Assembly: GCF_029278605.1 (NCBI RefSeq)
Contig: NZ_CP119572.1
Coordinates: forward strand, 1,736,001-1,800,000
DNA length: 64,000 nt
Direction of reading: 5' to 3'
Source of the DNA: Cupriavidus sp. WKF15
GTDB taxonomy: Bacteria; Pseudomonadota; Gammaproteobacteria; Burkholderiales; Burkholderiaceae
Shown here: positions 27,001 to 34,720 of the stretch, piece by piece
How positions within the stretch are numbered: position 1 is the first letter of the stretch
Layout: every line of letters starts with the position of its first letter
Made by a program: the position numbers and the translations under genes
The notes under the pieces: model-generated
What the model saw: only the letters and a program-made list of their open reading frames with translations
Databases searched by the model: none
Told to the model about the DNA's origin: nothing

Positions 27001-29774
27001 AGATCGCGCAGCGCCTCGAGGGGGCGGTTGCCGATGCGGCGCCACATCGCGTCATACTCCCGCAGCATTTCGTCGCGACCGGGCTTCGCAGGGCACCGGA
27101 CGCCGGCACGGCTCAGGAAATCGAGACCGACTTCAACCGCGCGCTCGCGCTGCCCAAGCGCCAGATACAGCTCCAGCCGCAGTTGAGTGACGCGGGCCAG
27201 GTCGTTCAGGGCCGGCGCGCGATCCGCAAGCCCGGCGAGGCGCACCTGCGCCGCCTCCGATGCCCCGGTGAGAAACTCGCATTCCGCGCGCTGGTATTCG
27301 AGCGCGAAGCGCAGCCCGGGGCGACGCTGATCGGTGTCCCGGACGAGCAGCGTTGCACCGGCGCTCAGGTAGGTCAGTGCCGACGCGTAGGCGGTCGCCG
27401 CCTTGGCGCGTTCGCCGGCAAGAAGGTTCAGCGCGGCCACCTGCTCGCGTTCCTCGTCCCCGTCAAGCAGGGCGAGGCCATGGTTGAACTGTCCGACGAT
27501 CTCGAAGACATGCTCCGCGACCGCCTCCGGCGGCGTGGCCGCGGCAAGCCTGCGGCCGATCGCGAGGTGCGCCGACGGTCGCGAAGTTTCGGGAATGAGC
27601 CCATAGGCCGCCTCCTGGATCCGGTCGTGCAAAAAGCGGTAGCTGGTCCCGGTGCGTAGTAGCAGCCCGGCACGGATCGCCGGCCATAACGGGTCGTTCG
27701 GGCCGGCCTGGCTGCTGCCCCGGACCACGTTCAGCACGTCGACGGCCGCGTCGTTGCCGAGGCAGGCCAGTTGCTGCAGCGCGCTGCGGGTCGCGGCGGG
27801 AAGACGGGCGATCTTGCCCAACATGAGATCCGCCACGTTGTCGGTAAATCCCTTGGCCACGATGCGGTCGAGGTCCCAGGACCAGCGCGAGGCCCGGTGA
27901 TCGAAGGCAAGCAGGCCTTCTTCGGCCAGGGCGCCGAGGAACTGGATGGCGAAGAACGGATTGCCGGCGGTCTTGGCCTGTACCAGGCCGGCCAGGCTCC
28001 TGACTTGCGCCGGCGCGCACTGCAGGGCATCGGCAATCATGCCGCCGACATCATCGGGACCAAGCGGGCCAAGCGCGATCTCATGGACCAGGCCGCCTGC
28101 CTCGCATATCGCCGGCACGCGCAGGAGCAGCGCGTGGCCGGGCTGGACCTCGTTGCTGCGATACGCGCCGATCAGCAGCAGGTGGCGCGCCTCGGCCTGC
28201 GTCGTCAGATGCGCGAGCAGATCCAGCGTCGCCGCGTCCAGCCACTGCAGGTCGTCGAGGAAGATGGCGAGCGGACGTTCGGCGCGCGCAAAGACGTCGA
28301 GCAGGCACTGGAAGGCGCGGTGGAAGCGATGCTGCGCGTCCAGGGGCGGGAGCGGCGGGACGGGAGGCTGGGGACCGAGGATCAGTTCCAGTTCGGGGAT
28401 GAGCGCGACCATCAGCGCGCCGTTGGGACCCAGTGCCTCGCACAGTGCGAGGCGCCACGGCTCGAGCTCGGCTTCGCTCATGCTCAGCAGTGGGCGAATC
28501 AGGCCCTGGAACGCCTGGGCCAGCGTCGCATAGGGGATGTCGCGCCTGAACTGGTCGAACTTTCCCGAGGCGAACAGTCCCGGCCGCTTTGCAAGCGTGC
28601 GCCGCAGTTCCTGCACGACGGCGGTCTTGCCGACACCGGAATAACCGGACACCAGCACGAACTCCGGCATGCCTGTAGCGGCGACCCGGTCGAAAGCGGC
28701 GAGCAGGGCCTGGACTTCCCGCTTGCGCCCGTAGAGCCGTGCCGGCAGCAGCGGGCGCTCGGGCAGGTCATGCTCCCCCAGCGCAAATGCCGCGATGTGC
28801 CTGGCGCTGTTCCAGGCAGCCAGGCAGCGCCGCAGGTCGGACTCCAGGCCGGAGGCGGTCTGGTAGCGCTCCGCGGCGGTCTTGGCGAGCAGCTTCATCA
28901 CCAGGGCGGAAAGCAGGGCCGGAATGCCGGGAACCCGATCGGCAGGCGGCACCGGCTGTCGGGCGATGTGGCAATGCACCAGATGCATCGGGTCGCCGGC
29001 GTCAAAGGGCAATACACCCGTAAGCATTTGGTAAAACGTGACGCCAAGCGCGTAGAGATCGCTGCGCGCATCGATTGCGCAGTTGATGCGTCCGGTCTGT
29101 TCGGGCGCCATATAGGCCAGCGTGCCCGCGATCTCCTCCGGCGGCGCCGGCGCCTGGCACCCGCCCGGCAGGCGCGAGGCAAGGCCGAAGCCGGTCAGCC
29201 GGGCGGCGCCAAGGGCGTCGTTCACGAGGATGTGCGCCGGCTTGAGGTCCTTGTGGACCAGGCGTTGCCGGTGGAGCTGCGCCAGCGCTGCGCAGATGTT
29301 GATGGCCAGGCACAGGAAGCGACCCACGTCCATCGGTACGCCGAGCAGGCCGGCCAGCGGCTCGCCACCCGTATCTTCGAGCAACAACGCCATGCGGCCA
29401 TGTACCCGCGCCAGATGGAGTGGGCGCGCGGCCCAGCTACCGTCCAGCCTCTCCTTCAGGCCATATTCGTGCGTGAGACGGGCCAGGCTGGCCGGAGTGG
29501 GGCGTTCGGCGGCGGGCCACACTGCCAGCACGGGCGTCGCCTGGCCGTCGAGTTCCACGTGCCAGCGGCCGAGCACGCGCTCTTCGTCCTCCCACAGGAT
29601 CCGGGCGTTGAGTTCGCTGGCGGCGACGGGGCGAAACTCCGGATTCATCTGCCCCACGCCGTCCCGGTCCACGCGCTGCGCACGATCCCGGGGGAGCCAA
29701 TGCATCTGGCTGGCGGATGGCAAGCGGTCCGCATGACGGTCGCCTCCCTCGACCAACGCCGGCTTGGCAATCAC
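24084..29774 (-). CDS. Giant multidomain sensor kinase 2 (pseudokinase-AAA-GAF-PAS-histidine kinase)
   Basis: About 1896 residues with the same architecture as the kinase at 10500: Ser/Thr-kinase fold (about 60-330), AAA-type ATPase with Walker A SGYSGVGKT, helical TPR-like middle, GAF, PAS/PAC (EANLIGIFMWRFDGGIFEVNDAFLQ onwards), HisKA with SIAHEVSQPL, HATPase with LNLVMNGVEAM and CDSGTGLDP. The catalytic loop HKDLKP (174-179) is intact, but DFG is Gly-Phe-Gly (195-197), so the metal-binding Asp is missing. I favour the GTG at 29774, preceded at 7 nt by an AGGGAGG ribosome site; ATG at 29798 or 29648 are alternatives. It is downstream of an AraC gene and convergent with RR3. Confidence 0.87.
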   Translation of the reverse strand: MIAKPALVEGGDRHADRLPSASQMHWLPRDRAQRVDRDGVGQMNPEFRPVAASELNARILWEDEERVLGRWHVELDGQATPVLAVWPAAERPTPASLARLTHEYGLKERLDGSWAARPLHLARVHGRMALLLEDTGGEPLAGLLGVPMDVGRFLCLAINICAALAQLHRQRLVHKDLKPAHILVNDALGAARLTGFGLASRLPGGCQAPAPPEEIAGTLAYMAPEQTGRINCAIDARSDLYALGVTFYQMLTGVLPFDAGDPMHLVHCHIARQPVPPADRVPGIPALLSALVMKLLAKTAAERYQTASGLESDLRRCLAAWNSARHIAAFALGEHDLPERPLLPARLYGRKREVQALLAAFDRVAATGMPEFVLVSGYSGVGKTAVVQELRRTLAKRPGLFASGKFDQFRRDIPYATLAQAFQGLIRPLLSMSEAELEPWRLALCEALGPNGALMVALIPELELILGPQPPVPPLPPLDAQHRFHRAFQCLLDVFARAERPLAIFLDDLQWLDAATLDLLAHLTTQAEARHLLLIGAYRSNEVQPGHALLLRVPAICEAGGLVHEIALGPLGPDDVGGMIADALQCAPAQVRSLAGLVQAKTAGNPFFAIQFLGALAEEGLLAFDHRASRWSWDLDRIVAKGFTDNVADLMLGKIARLPAATRSALQQLACLGNDAAVDVLNVVRGSSQAGPNDPLWPAIRAGLLLRTGTSYRFLHDRIQEAAYGLIPETSRPSAHLAIGRRLAAATPPEAVAEHVFEIVGQFNHGLALLDGDEEREQVAALNLLAGERAKAATAYASALTYLSAGATLLVRDTDQRRPGLRFALEYQRAECEFLTGASEAAQVRLAGLADRAPALNDLARVTQLRLELYLALGQRERAVEVGLDFLSRAGVRCPAKPGRDEMLREYDAMWRRIGNRPLEALRDLPLMTDAAAKATMDVLAALMLPAWYTDVNLGALIIARMANLSLEHGNCDASCLGYAWLGLILGPQSGDYEAAFRFGQLGLDLVERGGLDHFKARVYQAFGGHVMQWTRPIRSARGLVQRAFDVATRMGDLTYACFAHNNRITQMLASGDALAEVQREAEALKDFACRARFSLAVDRVTPQLQLARSLRGLTPVFGSLSDAGFDEAAYEQYLDAPPGPTLATCWYWIRKLQARYLAGDYATALAAAARAEGLLWTCPSFFEQAEFHLYAALARAACVENATAPERAGQLEIMAVHHLQLRTWAQHCPGNFEDRAALVGAEIARLEGRETDAMHLYEQALRAARDSDFVHGQALANELAARFYAGRGFDKIARVYLQDARHHYLRWGADGKVRQLDAHHPHLCAGEREPAPTATIGVPVEQLDLATVMAVSQAVSGEMVLDKLLDTLMRTALQHGGAERGLLILPRGSEQRVVAEAMTAGASISVRLCSDGVTTGAMPVSILRYVLRTRENIILDHAAEQNPFSNDPYIVQRQARSILCLPLLVRAKLIGVLYLENHLTPRVFAPARIAVLKLLASQAATALENAYLYRRLERRDAKIQRLVEANLIGIFMWRFDGGIFEVNDAFLQMLGYEREEFFGARLGWTDLTPVEWREDDARRAWEFRLNGTLAPFEKEFFHKDGSRVPVLIGSALFEDGDDRGVSFVLNLTERKRAETALRQAQVQLAHVTRVTTLSALTASIAHEVSQPLATIVSNAHSALRWLARQPPDLGEVRDAVNDIVQAGHRAGAVIGGMRALFRKTTAAPAPLDLNVLIDDTIALLHGEVTRQQIQIRTDLGADLPRVVGDRVQLQQVLLNLVMNGVEAMNDTEEHRREIVIRSRRDASGAAMVAVCDSGTGLDPRNADKIFDAFYSTKSQGLGMGLAICRLIVEAHRGRLCASANMPAGAVFELLLPPATPEAERTPHGARMPPGQPSAR

Positions 29775-29970
29775 GATAGGCCCTCCCTTGGCATGCATCG
29801 GGGCGAAGGTCGTGCCGGCTCAGATGGAAGGTACGACTTGCCCGAAGCCAATCTAAGAGTTTTGCCAGCCCTTGGCTTGAACAGTTGTGCTGTGCCTTGT
29901 CCTCTTGTGCCCTGCGCATGGGGCAGGGCGTCGGAGATGCGCAAAGGTGGGGGGGGAATGAGAAACGGAA

Positions 29971-30897
29971 TTATTCTCGATGCGTGCGCCAGGCACCGGG
30001 GGTCACGCCAAATTTCTTCGAAAGGCTTCGCGTCAAATGGCTCTGGTCGGCGAATCCGCATGACACCGCGATCCCGGCGATTGGCAATTCCGTGGTGCGC
30101 AGCAGCGCGAGCGCTTGTTCAAGACGGCGTTCGAGCAGCCATTCATGCGGTGTCTTGCCGGTACTCTGGCGGAAGGCCCGTGAAAAATGGCTCCTGGACA
30201 ACTGGCAGGCATCGGCCACATCGGCAACCGATATCGAGCCATCGTCCAGGCGTGCCGTCAGGTAGTCCTGGGCCCGCGCCAGGATCCGCGGTGAAAGCCG
30301 GCCCGAGCCGCGCAGGCGTGCGGCGGCGATGCCGCCGTATTGTTCGACCAGATGGGTTCCGATTGCATGTCCAAGCTGATCGACAAACAGGCGGCTGGCG
30401 CCGCCGGGCCTGGACAGGGCAGGCAGCAGAGCCTGCGCAAGGTGGGCCAGGACCGGGTCATGCTGTGCCGCGGCATTGCGCAGCGCCAGGCTTGCCGGGC
30501 GGCCAAGTTCCATGGCCGTGCGCTCGATGAACGCGGGAGAGAGTTCGATCAGTACAAAGTCGAACGTGCCCGAGAGGTCGGCCTTGTAGTCGTCCTGGAA
30601 ATTGCGCAGATAGACCGAACCGACGTCGAACGCATAGGTATCGGCGTGGTTGGGCTGGAAGATGCGGCGGCGATGACCGCCCGTCAGCGAGACACCGGCC
30701 AGAAATCCTCTTTCCGAAGCCGGCGTCACCACCTGGCGCAGTTCCTCGGCCGCGGAACTCTTGCGGAAAAAGCACAGATCCCCGGCGGCAAGGGCCTGGT
30801 CGTATCGCAATGCCTCAGACATGCAGCCGAGCGAATCGCGCAGCACGGCAGGTCCGGTCGGCTCGCTAGCGGAACTCGAAAAACTCGGCAATGGCAT
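29971..30897 (-). CDS. AraC-family transcriptional regulator with N-terminal AraC-binding-like domain
   Basis: Regulator of 308 residues. The N-terminal half (about 30-200) resembles the AraC_binding_2/FeaR-type sensor fold. The C-terminal HTH_18 domain (about 205-305) has both helix-turn-helix units: ISVADVADACQLSRSHFSRAFRQSTGKTPHEWL and LPIAGIAVSCGFADQSHLTRSLSKKFGVTPGAWR. It is 196 nt upstream of giant kinase 2 on the same strand and divergent from RR2, so it may tie expression of this second signalling unit to a small-molecule signal. The start is uncertain: no ribosome site is evident before the ATG at 30897, and Met26 (30822) is an alternative. Confidence 0.87.
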   Translation of the reverse strand: MPLPSFSSSASEPTGPAVLRDSLGCMSEALRYDQALAAGDLCFFRKSSAAEELRQVVTPASERGFLAGVSLTGGHRRRIFQPNHADTYAFDVGSVYLRNFQDDYKADLSGTFDFVLIELSPAFIERTAMELGRPASLALRNAAAQHDPVLAHLAQALLPALSRPGGASRLFVDQLGHAIGTHLVEQYGGIAAARLRGSGRLSPRILARAQDYLTARLDDGSISVADVADACQLSRSHFSRAFRQSTGKTPHEWLLERRLEQALALLRTTELPIAGIAVSCGFADQSHLTRSLSKKFGVTPGAWRTHRE

Positions 30898-31326
30898 GTG
30901 GGGGCCAGGTCGTTGCGCCTGGTCCGGTGTGACGAGGCGGCCGTCTTTATTGAAAGCCGGCGACGAACGATAATCGCTCGCCGGCCTTCATGCGGCTTGG
31001 TGACACGCAGGGAACCGATACTAGCATTGCAACTGCCTGACATTCTAGGTGGCAAGACTCAAAGCGCAATGCCGGTGAATTTCGAAAGGAAGATCGAACA
31101 GTTTGATTGAACCGATGGAATATCTCGAACGTGGGTGGGCAAATGGCCACTACCCGATGGTATAAATGCAAGCCCTCAAGGCTTGTGCTAGAAACTCCTC
31201 TGGCACGCACGATTTGCCCGGGCATACGGGCAGGCAATCGCGCTGTACCTATCGGTCAGCCGCTTTTGGCCGGCGCACCGGTAAGTCGATCAACCGTTGA
31301 TGCGAAAGATTCAGGGAGAGAACGCC
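30898..31326. other. Divergent region between AraC gene and RR2
   Basis: 429 nt with no gene, noticeably richer in AT than its surroundings from 31020 to 31210. It contains TACC-N4-GGTA at 31151-31162 preceded by GGCCAC, a looser relative of the ATACC-N2-GGTAT sites at 16213 and 17153, 165 nt upstream of RR2. A GGGAG ribosome site (31314-31318) precedes the RR2 GTG. Confidence 0.45.
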
Positions 31327-31989
31327 GTGACAGCCACCACGGGGGAACCCGCCGGGACCGACGATGCCAGGGAAGAACAGCTGGTGCTGATCGTCGATGA
31401 CGATGTGATGCTGCGCAACGGCCTAGGCAACCTATTTCGCTCGGTGGGCATGCAAGTGGCGCTATTTGCCTCTGCCGCCGAATTGCTCGAGTTCCAATTG
31501 CCCGCCGTACCGTGCTGCCTGGTCCTGGACGTTCGCCTGCGTGGCCCAAGCGGCCTGGATGTGCAGACGCGGCTGGCGCAGATGGGCATTCACATCCCCA
31601 TCATCTTCATGACCGGATATGGCGACATTGCCATGAGCGTGGCCGCCATGAAAGCCGGCGCCGAAGATTTCATGGCCAAGCCGTTCCGGGACCAGGACCT
31701 GCTCGATGCCGTGTCGGCGGCGCTGGAGAAAGACCGGCTGCGTCGCCTGGCGGTCAGCAAGCTCGACGAGATGCGCGCCAGCTATGCGACGCTGACCCCG
31801 CGCGAAGCCGAAGTGATGGGCCTGGCGGTCGCCGGCCTGCTCAACAAGCAGATTGCCGGCGAGATCGGCATCAGCGAAGTCACCGTCAAGATCCATCGCG
31901 GGCAGGCCATGCGCAAGATGAAGGCGCGCACGTTTGCCGGCCTGGTACTGATGGCGCAGCAACTCGGCATCTGCAAGGCAGATCGCTGA
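31327..31989 (+). CDS. FixJ/NarL-type response regulator RR2 (paralogue of RR1)
   Basis: Response regulator of 220 residues from the GTG at 31327, chosen because GGGAG precedes it by 8 nt; an ATG at 31300 would add nine residues. Receiver: IVDDDVMLRN, Asp in LVLDVRLRGPSG, FMTGYGDIA, AKPFRDQD. LuxR-type HTH: LTPREAEVMGLAVAGLLNKQIA and the same recognition stretch as RR1 (ISEVTVKIHRGQAMRKMKAR). By eye the two regulators match at roughly three quarters of positions. It lies between the AraC/giant kinase 2 pair and the second YcaC-like hydrolase, reproducing the RR1 arrangement. Confidence 0.92.
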   Translation: MTATTGEPAGTDDAREEQLVLIVDDDVMLRNGLGNLFRSVGMQVALFASAAELLEFQLPAVPCCLVLDVRLRGPSGLDVQTRLAQMGIHIPIIFMTGYGDIAMSVAAMKAGAEDFMAKPFRDQDLLDAVSAALEKDRLRRLAVSKLDEMRASYATLTPREAEVMGLAVAGLLNKQIAGEIGISEVTVKIHRGQAMRKMKARTFAGLVLMAQQLGICKADR

Positions 31990-32060
31990 TCCATTTTCCG
32001 CAGGCGATCCGCATGACGAGCCGGATCGCCGCAGGCTGCGCATTTCGTGATGCGCGTCCG

Positions 32061-32171
32061 TCAGGCCAAGACCTGCGCGACCATCGCCGCGGCAGCCACG
32101 CTCGAGGTGCCGATGGCCAGCCAGCAACCGAGCAGCAGGGCGCCATTGGCAATGCGTTTTGGTGATTTCAT
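32061..32171 (-). CDS. 36-residue hydrophobic peptide after YcaC-like hydrolase 2
   Basis: Short gene encoding a basic start (MKSPKRIANG) and one hydrophobic helix (ALLLGCWLAIGTSSVAAAAM). A GGGAG ribosome site lies about 9 nt upstream of the ATG and the gene starts 35 nt downstream of the YcaC-like stop, so it is probably cotranscribed. It could be a single-pass membrane peptide or a cleaved leader. No family recognised. Confidence 0.5.
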   Translation of the reverse strand: MKSPKRIANGALLLGCWLAIGTSSVAAAAMVAQVLA

Positions 32172-32206
32172 TTCGATTGCTCCCGGGTGCTGGCAATGGG
32201 CACGAA

Positions 32207-32905
32207 TCAGCGTTCGATCACCGGCGCATGGACCGGGGCGATCGAGGCGTGCGGCGTGGCGGTACGCTGCGCTGCCTTGTGCACCATCGTGTAGGCGTAG
32301 TCGATGCCCATGCCGTAGGCGCCGGAATGTTCCTTGGCAAGGCCGGTCACGGCGTCGTAAGTTTCGCGGTTCTTCCAGTCGCGCTGCCACTCGAGCATCA
32401 CCTGCTGCCAGGTCACGGGCACCACGCCTGCCTGGATCATGCGCTGCATCGCGTAGTCGTGGGCTTCCTTGGTGGTGCCGCCGGATGCGTCGGCCACCAT
32501 ATAGATCTCGTAGTCGCCTTCGAGCATCGCGCTCAGTGCGAAGGTCGTGTTGCAGACCTCGGTCCACAGGCCCGCGACGACGATCTTCTTGCGGCCGTTG
32601 GCGGCCAGTGCATCGCGCACCTTCTGGTCATCCCACGAGTTCATCGAGGTGCGTTCCAGCGTCTGCTTGCCGGGAAACACGTCGAGCAGTTCGGGATAGG
32701 TGTAGCCGGAGAACGATTCGCTTTCGACGGTGGTGATCGTGGTCGGCACGTCGAAGATCTTCGCCGCCTTGGCCAGGCCCACGACATTGTTCTTCATGGT
32801 CTGGCGGTCCATCGACTGCACGCCGAAGGCCATCTGGGGCTGATGGTCGATGATGATCAGTTGGCTATTGCGCGGGGTCAGGACTTGCAGTTTGGCGTTC
32901 GACAT
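32207..32905 (-). CDS. YcaC-like isochorismatase-family hydrolase 2
   Basis: Paralogue of the protein at 17450, 232 residues, nearly colinear. Asp20 (LIIIDHQPQMAFGVQSMDRQ) and Cys118 (AGLWTEVCNTTFAL) are conserved, so the enzyme should be active. Differences cluster in surface segments and the C-terminal 10 residues. Substrate unknown. It is convergent with RR2, the reverse of the RR1 arrangement, so its promoter lies in the 453-nt region upstream, where a TTTGAAT/ATTCAAA dyad is found. The retention of two close copies, each beside its own giant kinase and regulator, suggests distinct induction rather than distinct chemistry. Confidence 0.9.
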   Translation of the reverse strand: MSNAKLQVLTPRNSQLIIIDHQPQMAFGVQSMDRQTMKNNVVGLAKAAKIFDVPTTITTVESESFSGYTYPELLDVFPGKQTLERTSMNSWDDQKVRDALAANGRKKIVVAGLWTEVCNTTFALSAMLEGDYEIYMVADASGGTTKEAHDYAMQRMIQAGVVPVTWQQVMLEWQRDWKNRETYDAVTGLAKEHSGAYGMGIDYAYTMVHKAAQRTATPHASIAPVHAPVIER

Positions 32906-33035
32906 GGTGGTCTCCGGTGAATTGATTCAGTCAGTTTGAAGCTTTGATCTGGCGGCTTTTCCGTAGTTGGCGCCGCCATGTGCAGAACTATAGCGATGGC
33001 CTGTGCTGCCAGAGGCGCTACAGGTTGCAGTTGTT

Positions 33036-33052
33036 ATTCAAACAATTTGAAT
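33036..33052. promoter_or_regulatory. Interrupted palindrome ATTCAAA-N3-TTTGAAT upstream of YcaC-like hydrolase 2
   Basis: Perfect 7-bp arms with a 3-nt centre in an AT-rich pocket 131 nt upstream of the hydrolase 2 start. It differs from the ATACC-type dyads of the first module. The geometry fits a LysR-type or other dimeric regulator. Confidence 0.45.
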
Positions 33053-33080
33053 TAAAGGTCCAGGGTCAAACCGCCGATAA
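33053..33080 (+). promoter_or_regulatory. Possible sigma-28 (FliA)-type promoter
   Basis: TAAA at 33053-33056 and GCCGATAA at 33073-33080, spaced 16 nt, match the FliA consensus TAAA-N15-GCCGATAA apart from one extra spacer base. The nearest downstream gene on this strand is the PagL-like gene, 279 nt away, so a long leader would be needed. No flagellar gene is in the window. Confidence 0.35.
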
Positions 33081-33358
33081 CACGCCCGTGCCTGCCTGAC
33101 AGCCCGCCCCCGGACTCCTGCCAAAGACCTGTGAACACGCCGTGCTCAATGCATGACGCTCGCGCCGGTTACGCAAGAGCGAGCCGTTGATATCGGCCAA
33201 TGCAATGGGTCCTTGGGTTCGTCGACTCATACCTCCGGCATGACAGACGGACCGGGCGGATAACTGACACTGCCGGGGGCAATTGCTACCGTTAAGCACT
33301 TTCCGGAAGGAAATTCTTACCAATCACCAAGCGATATAAATTGGCACGGAGCCATTTG

Positions 33359-33967
33359 ATGAAGAATGCGGATTCGATGACGCTATTTGGGCACGGCGCA
33401 GTATCACTGCCATCACGGGCGGCGGCTTTGCGCCTTCGCGTCTGGTGCGCGTCAATTGCACTGATTGCGGCAATGGCCGCACCCGCCTGGGCGGAGCCGG
33501 CCATCCACGCAGCCTTCGGCCGCGACCCATCGCACAATATCAACAAGTACGAAATTGGCATCAACTGGGATTCCGGATTTGCGTGGGGCAACCCCCAAAG
33601 CTGGCAGGCGAGGCTGCAATGGGAGGCCGAACTGGCGCAATGGGATTCGCGCAGCGGCACCAGGCAGCAGAACGTTACCGAATTCGGATTTTCCCCAATC
33701 CTCCGGGTCGAGAAGCGCGCATGGTCGCTGGTGCCATTCCTGGAAGCCTCCATTGGGGTCCGGCTATTGAGCCACACCAGTACGTCCGAGGAACACAACT
33801 TCAGCACGGCGTTCCAGTTTTCCGACATGGTTGGCATTGGCGTGGCCTTCGGTCCAAAGCTGAACGCTGAAGCCGGCTTTCGCTTCCAGCATGTCTCGAA
33901 TGCCGGTATCAAGGCGCCTAATCCCGGCAGTAACTTCTATACCGGTTATATGCGCTACCGCTTTTGA
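33359..33967 (+). CDS. pagL: PagL-like lipid A 3-O-deacylase, catalytic Glu position substituted
   Basis: Outer-membrane beta-barrel of 202 residues. A signal peptide ends near residue 45 (APAWA-EPAIH). Amphipathic strands follow, and the protein ends in an aromatic Phe typical of outer-membrane proteins. The deacylase motif is visible near the C-terminus as RFQHVSNAGIKAPNPG, giving His178 and Ser180 of the PagL triad. The third member, Glu, lies 14 residues after the His in PagL of Pseudomonas; here that position is Asn192 (NPGSN). Activity is therefore uncertain. The ATG at 33359 has GGAG 8 nt upstream; an upstream TTG at 33341 is less likely. A lipoprotein gene and a terminator follow. Confidence 0.8.
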   Translation: MKNADSMTLFGHGAVSLPSRAAALRLRVWCASIALIAAMAAPAWAEPAIHAAFGRDPSHNINKYEIGINWDSGFAWGNPQSWQARLQWEAELAQWDSRSGTRQQNVTEFGFSPILRVEKRAWSLVPFLEASIGVRLLSHTSTSEEHNFSTAFQFSDMVGIGVAFGPKLNAEAGFRFQHVSNAGIKAPNPGSNFYTGYMRYRF

Positions 33968-34206
33968 AGCGAGAGGTGAATCGCTCATCACCAACCGGCA
34001 TGCAACGTATCGCTTGTACGACATAAGCGGGCTGGGGCCCGATGGCGGCCCCTGCGCGGGAAATGCACGATTCAGGGAAAAGCTGTCCGGTCATGCCTGC
34101 CGGCAATGATCCATTCGTTCGGGAAATGGCAACCCGGCGCAGCCGGTATAGACTCAATTCACGCTTCCGCCGTGCCGTGGCGGGCGTTCTCGAGGCGAGG
34201 TGCATC

Positions 34207-34347
34207 ATGATCCGACTTCTGGCTGCCGCAATACTCTGCGCGATCACGCTGAGCGTGATGGGTTGTGCCGGTCCGCAGATGGGGGCCGACAATACGCATC
34301 GTTTCACCAGCGACCCATACAACTACGAGTTCAGTCGGAACCTGTAG
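34207..34347 (+). CDS. Small outer-membrane-type lipoprotein
   Basis: A 46-residue protein with a lipoprotein signal peptide: MIRLLAAAILCAITLSVMGC, lipobox VMGC with acylated Cys20, leaving a mature chain of 27 polar residues. A GAGG ribosome site lies 6 nt upstream of the ATG. It has no recognised domain. It is 239 nt after the PagL-like gene and ends 85 nt before a strong terminator, so the transcript probably closes here. Confidence 0.65.
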   Translation: MIRLLAAAILCAITLSVMGCAGPQMGADNTHRFTSDPYNYEFSRNL

Positions 34348-34432
34348 GCATATCCAGCGTGGCATTCCGTCGTCAGGCGCTCGCGACATCCGTTGTATCG
34401 ATCAATGCCGCCGGGAGATGGCGAATTCATCC

Positions 34433-34465
34433 GAGGCCGGATTCAACCCGGCCTCTTTCTTTTTT
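34433..34465 (+). terminator. Rho-independent terminator after the PagL/lipoprotein unit
   Basis: Perfect 8-bp GC-rich stem GAGGCCGG (34433-34440) and CCGGCCTC (34448-34455), loop ATTCAAC, then TTTCTTTTTT (34456-34465). This is the clearest intrinsic terminator in the window. The remaining 255 nt up to the porin start show no gene and only a GAGGAGAG ribosome site at the end. Confidence 0.92.
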
Positions 34466-34720
34466 ACCGGAACCTTTCTGCTGCGCCTTCCTTGCCTCTT
34501 CGTCGCCTTTTCGATCCCACCAATATTCCCGGCAAACCCCCACGCCGTCGCGATAAATCGCTGCGCGTGATCGGGATGGTTGCGCAATGCGGACACGTTT
34601 CCAATTGGCGGGACGATTGGGTTAATGCATTCGCTGCGCCACCCCATACCCTTGCTGCGACGGTCGAGGACCGTGCAAGAACCATATCGTCAAACAGGAC
34701 GGAACAGCGAGGAGAGACGC

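Larger units (their letters stand above)
32906..33358. other. Divergent region between YcaC-like hydrolase 2 and PagL-like gene
   Basis: 453 nt without a gene. The part at 33030-33080 is AT-rich and holds the ATTCAAA dyad and the FliA-like site; 33290-33350 is also AT-rich and probably carries the PagL-like gene promoter. GGAG at about 33348 is that gene's ribosome site. Nothing coding was seen. Confidence 0.5.

Noticed and set aside
27771..30530. 919-residue plus-strand open frame
   Set aside because: Antisense to giant kinase 2 and the AraC gene, which have clear domains; no homology of its own.
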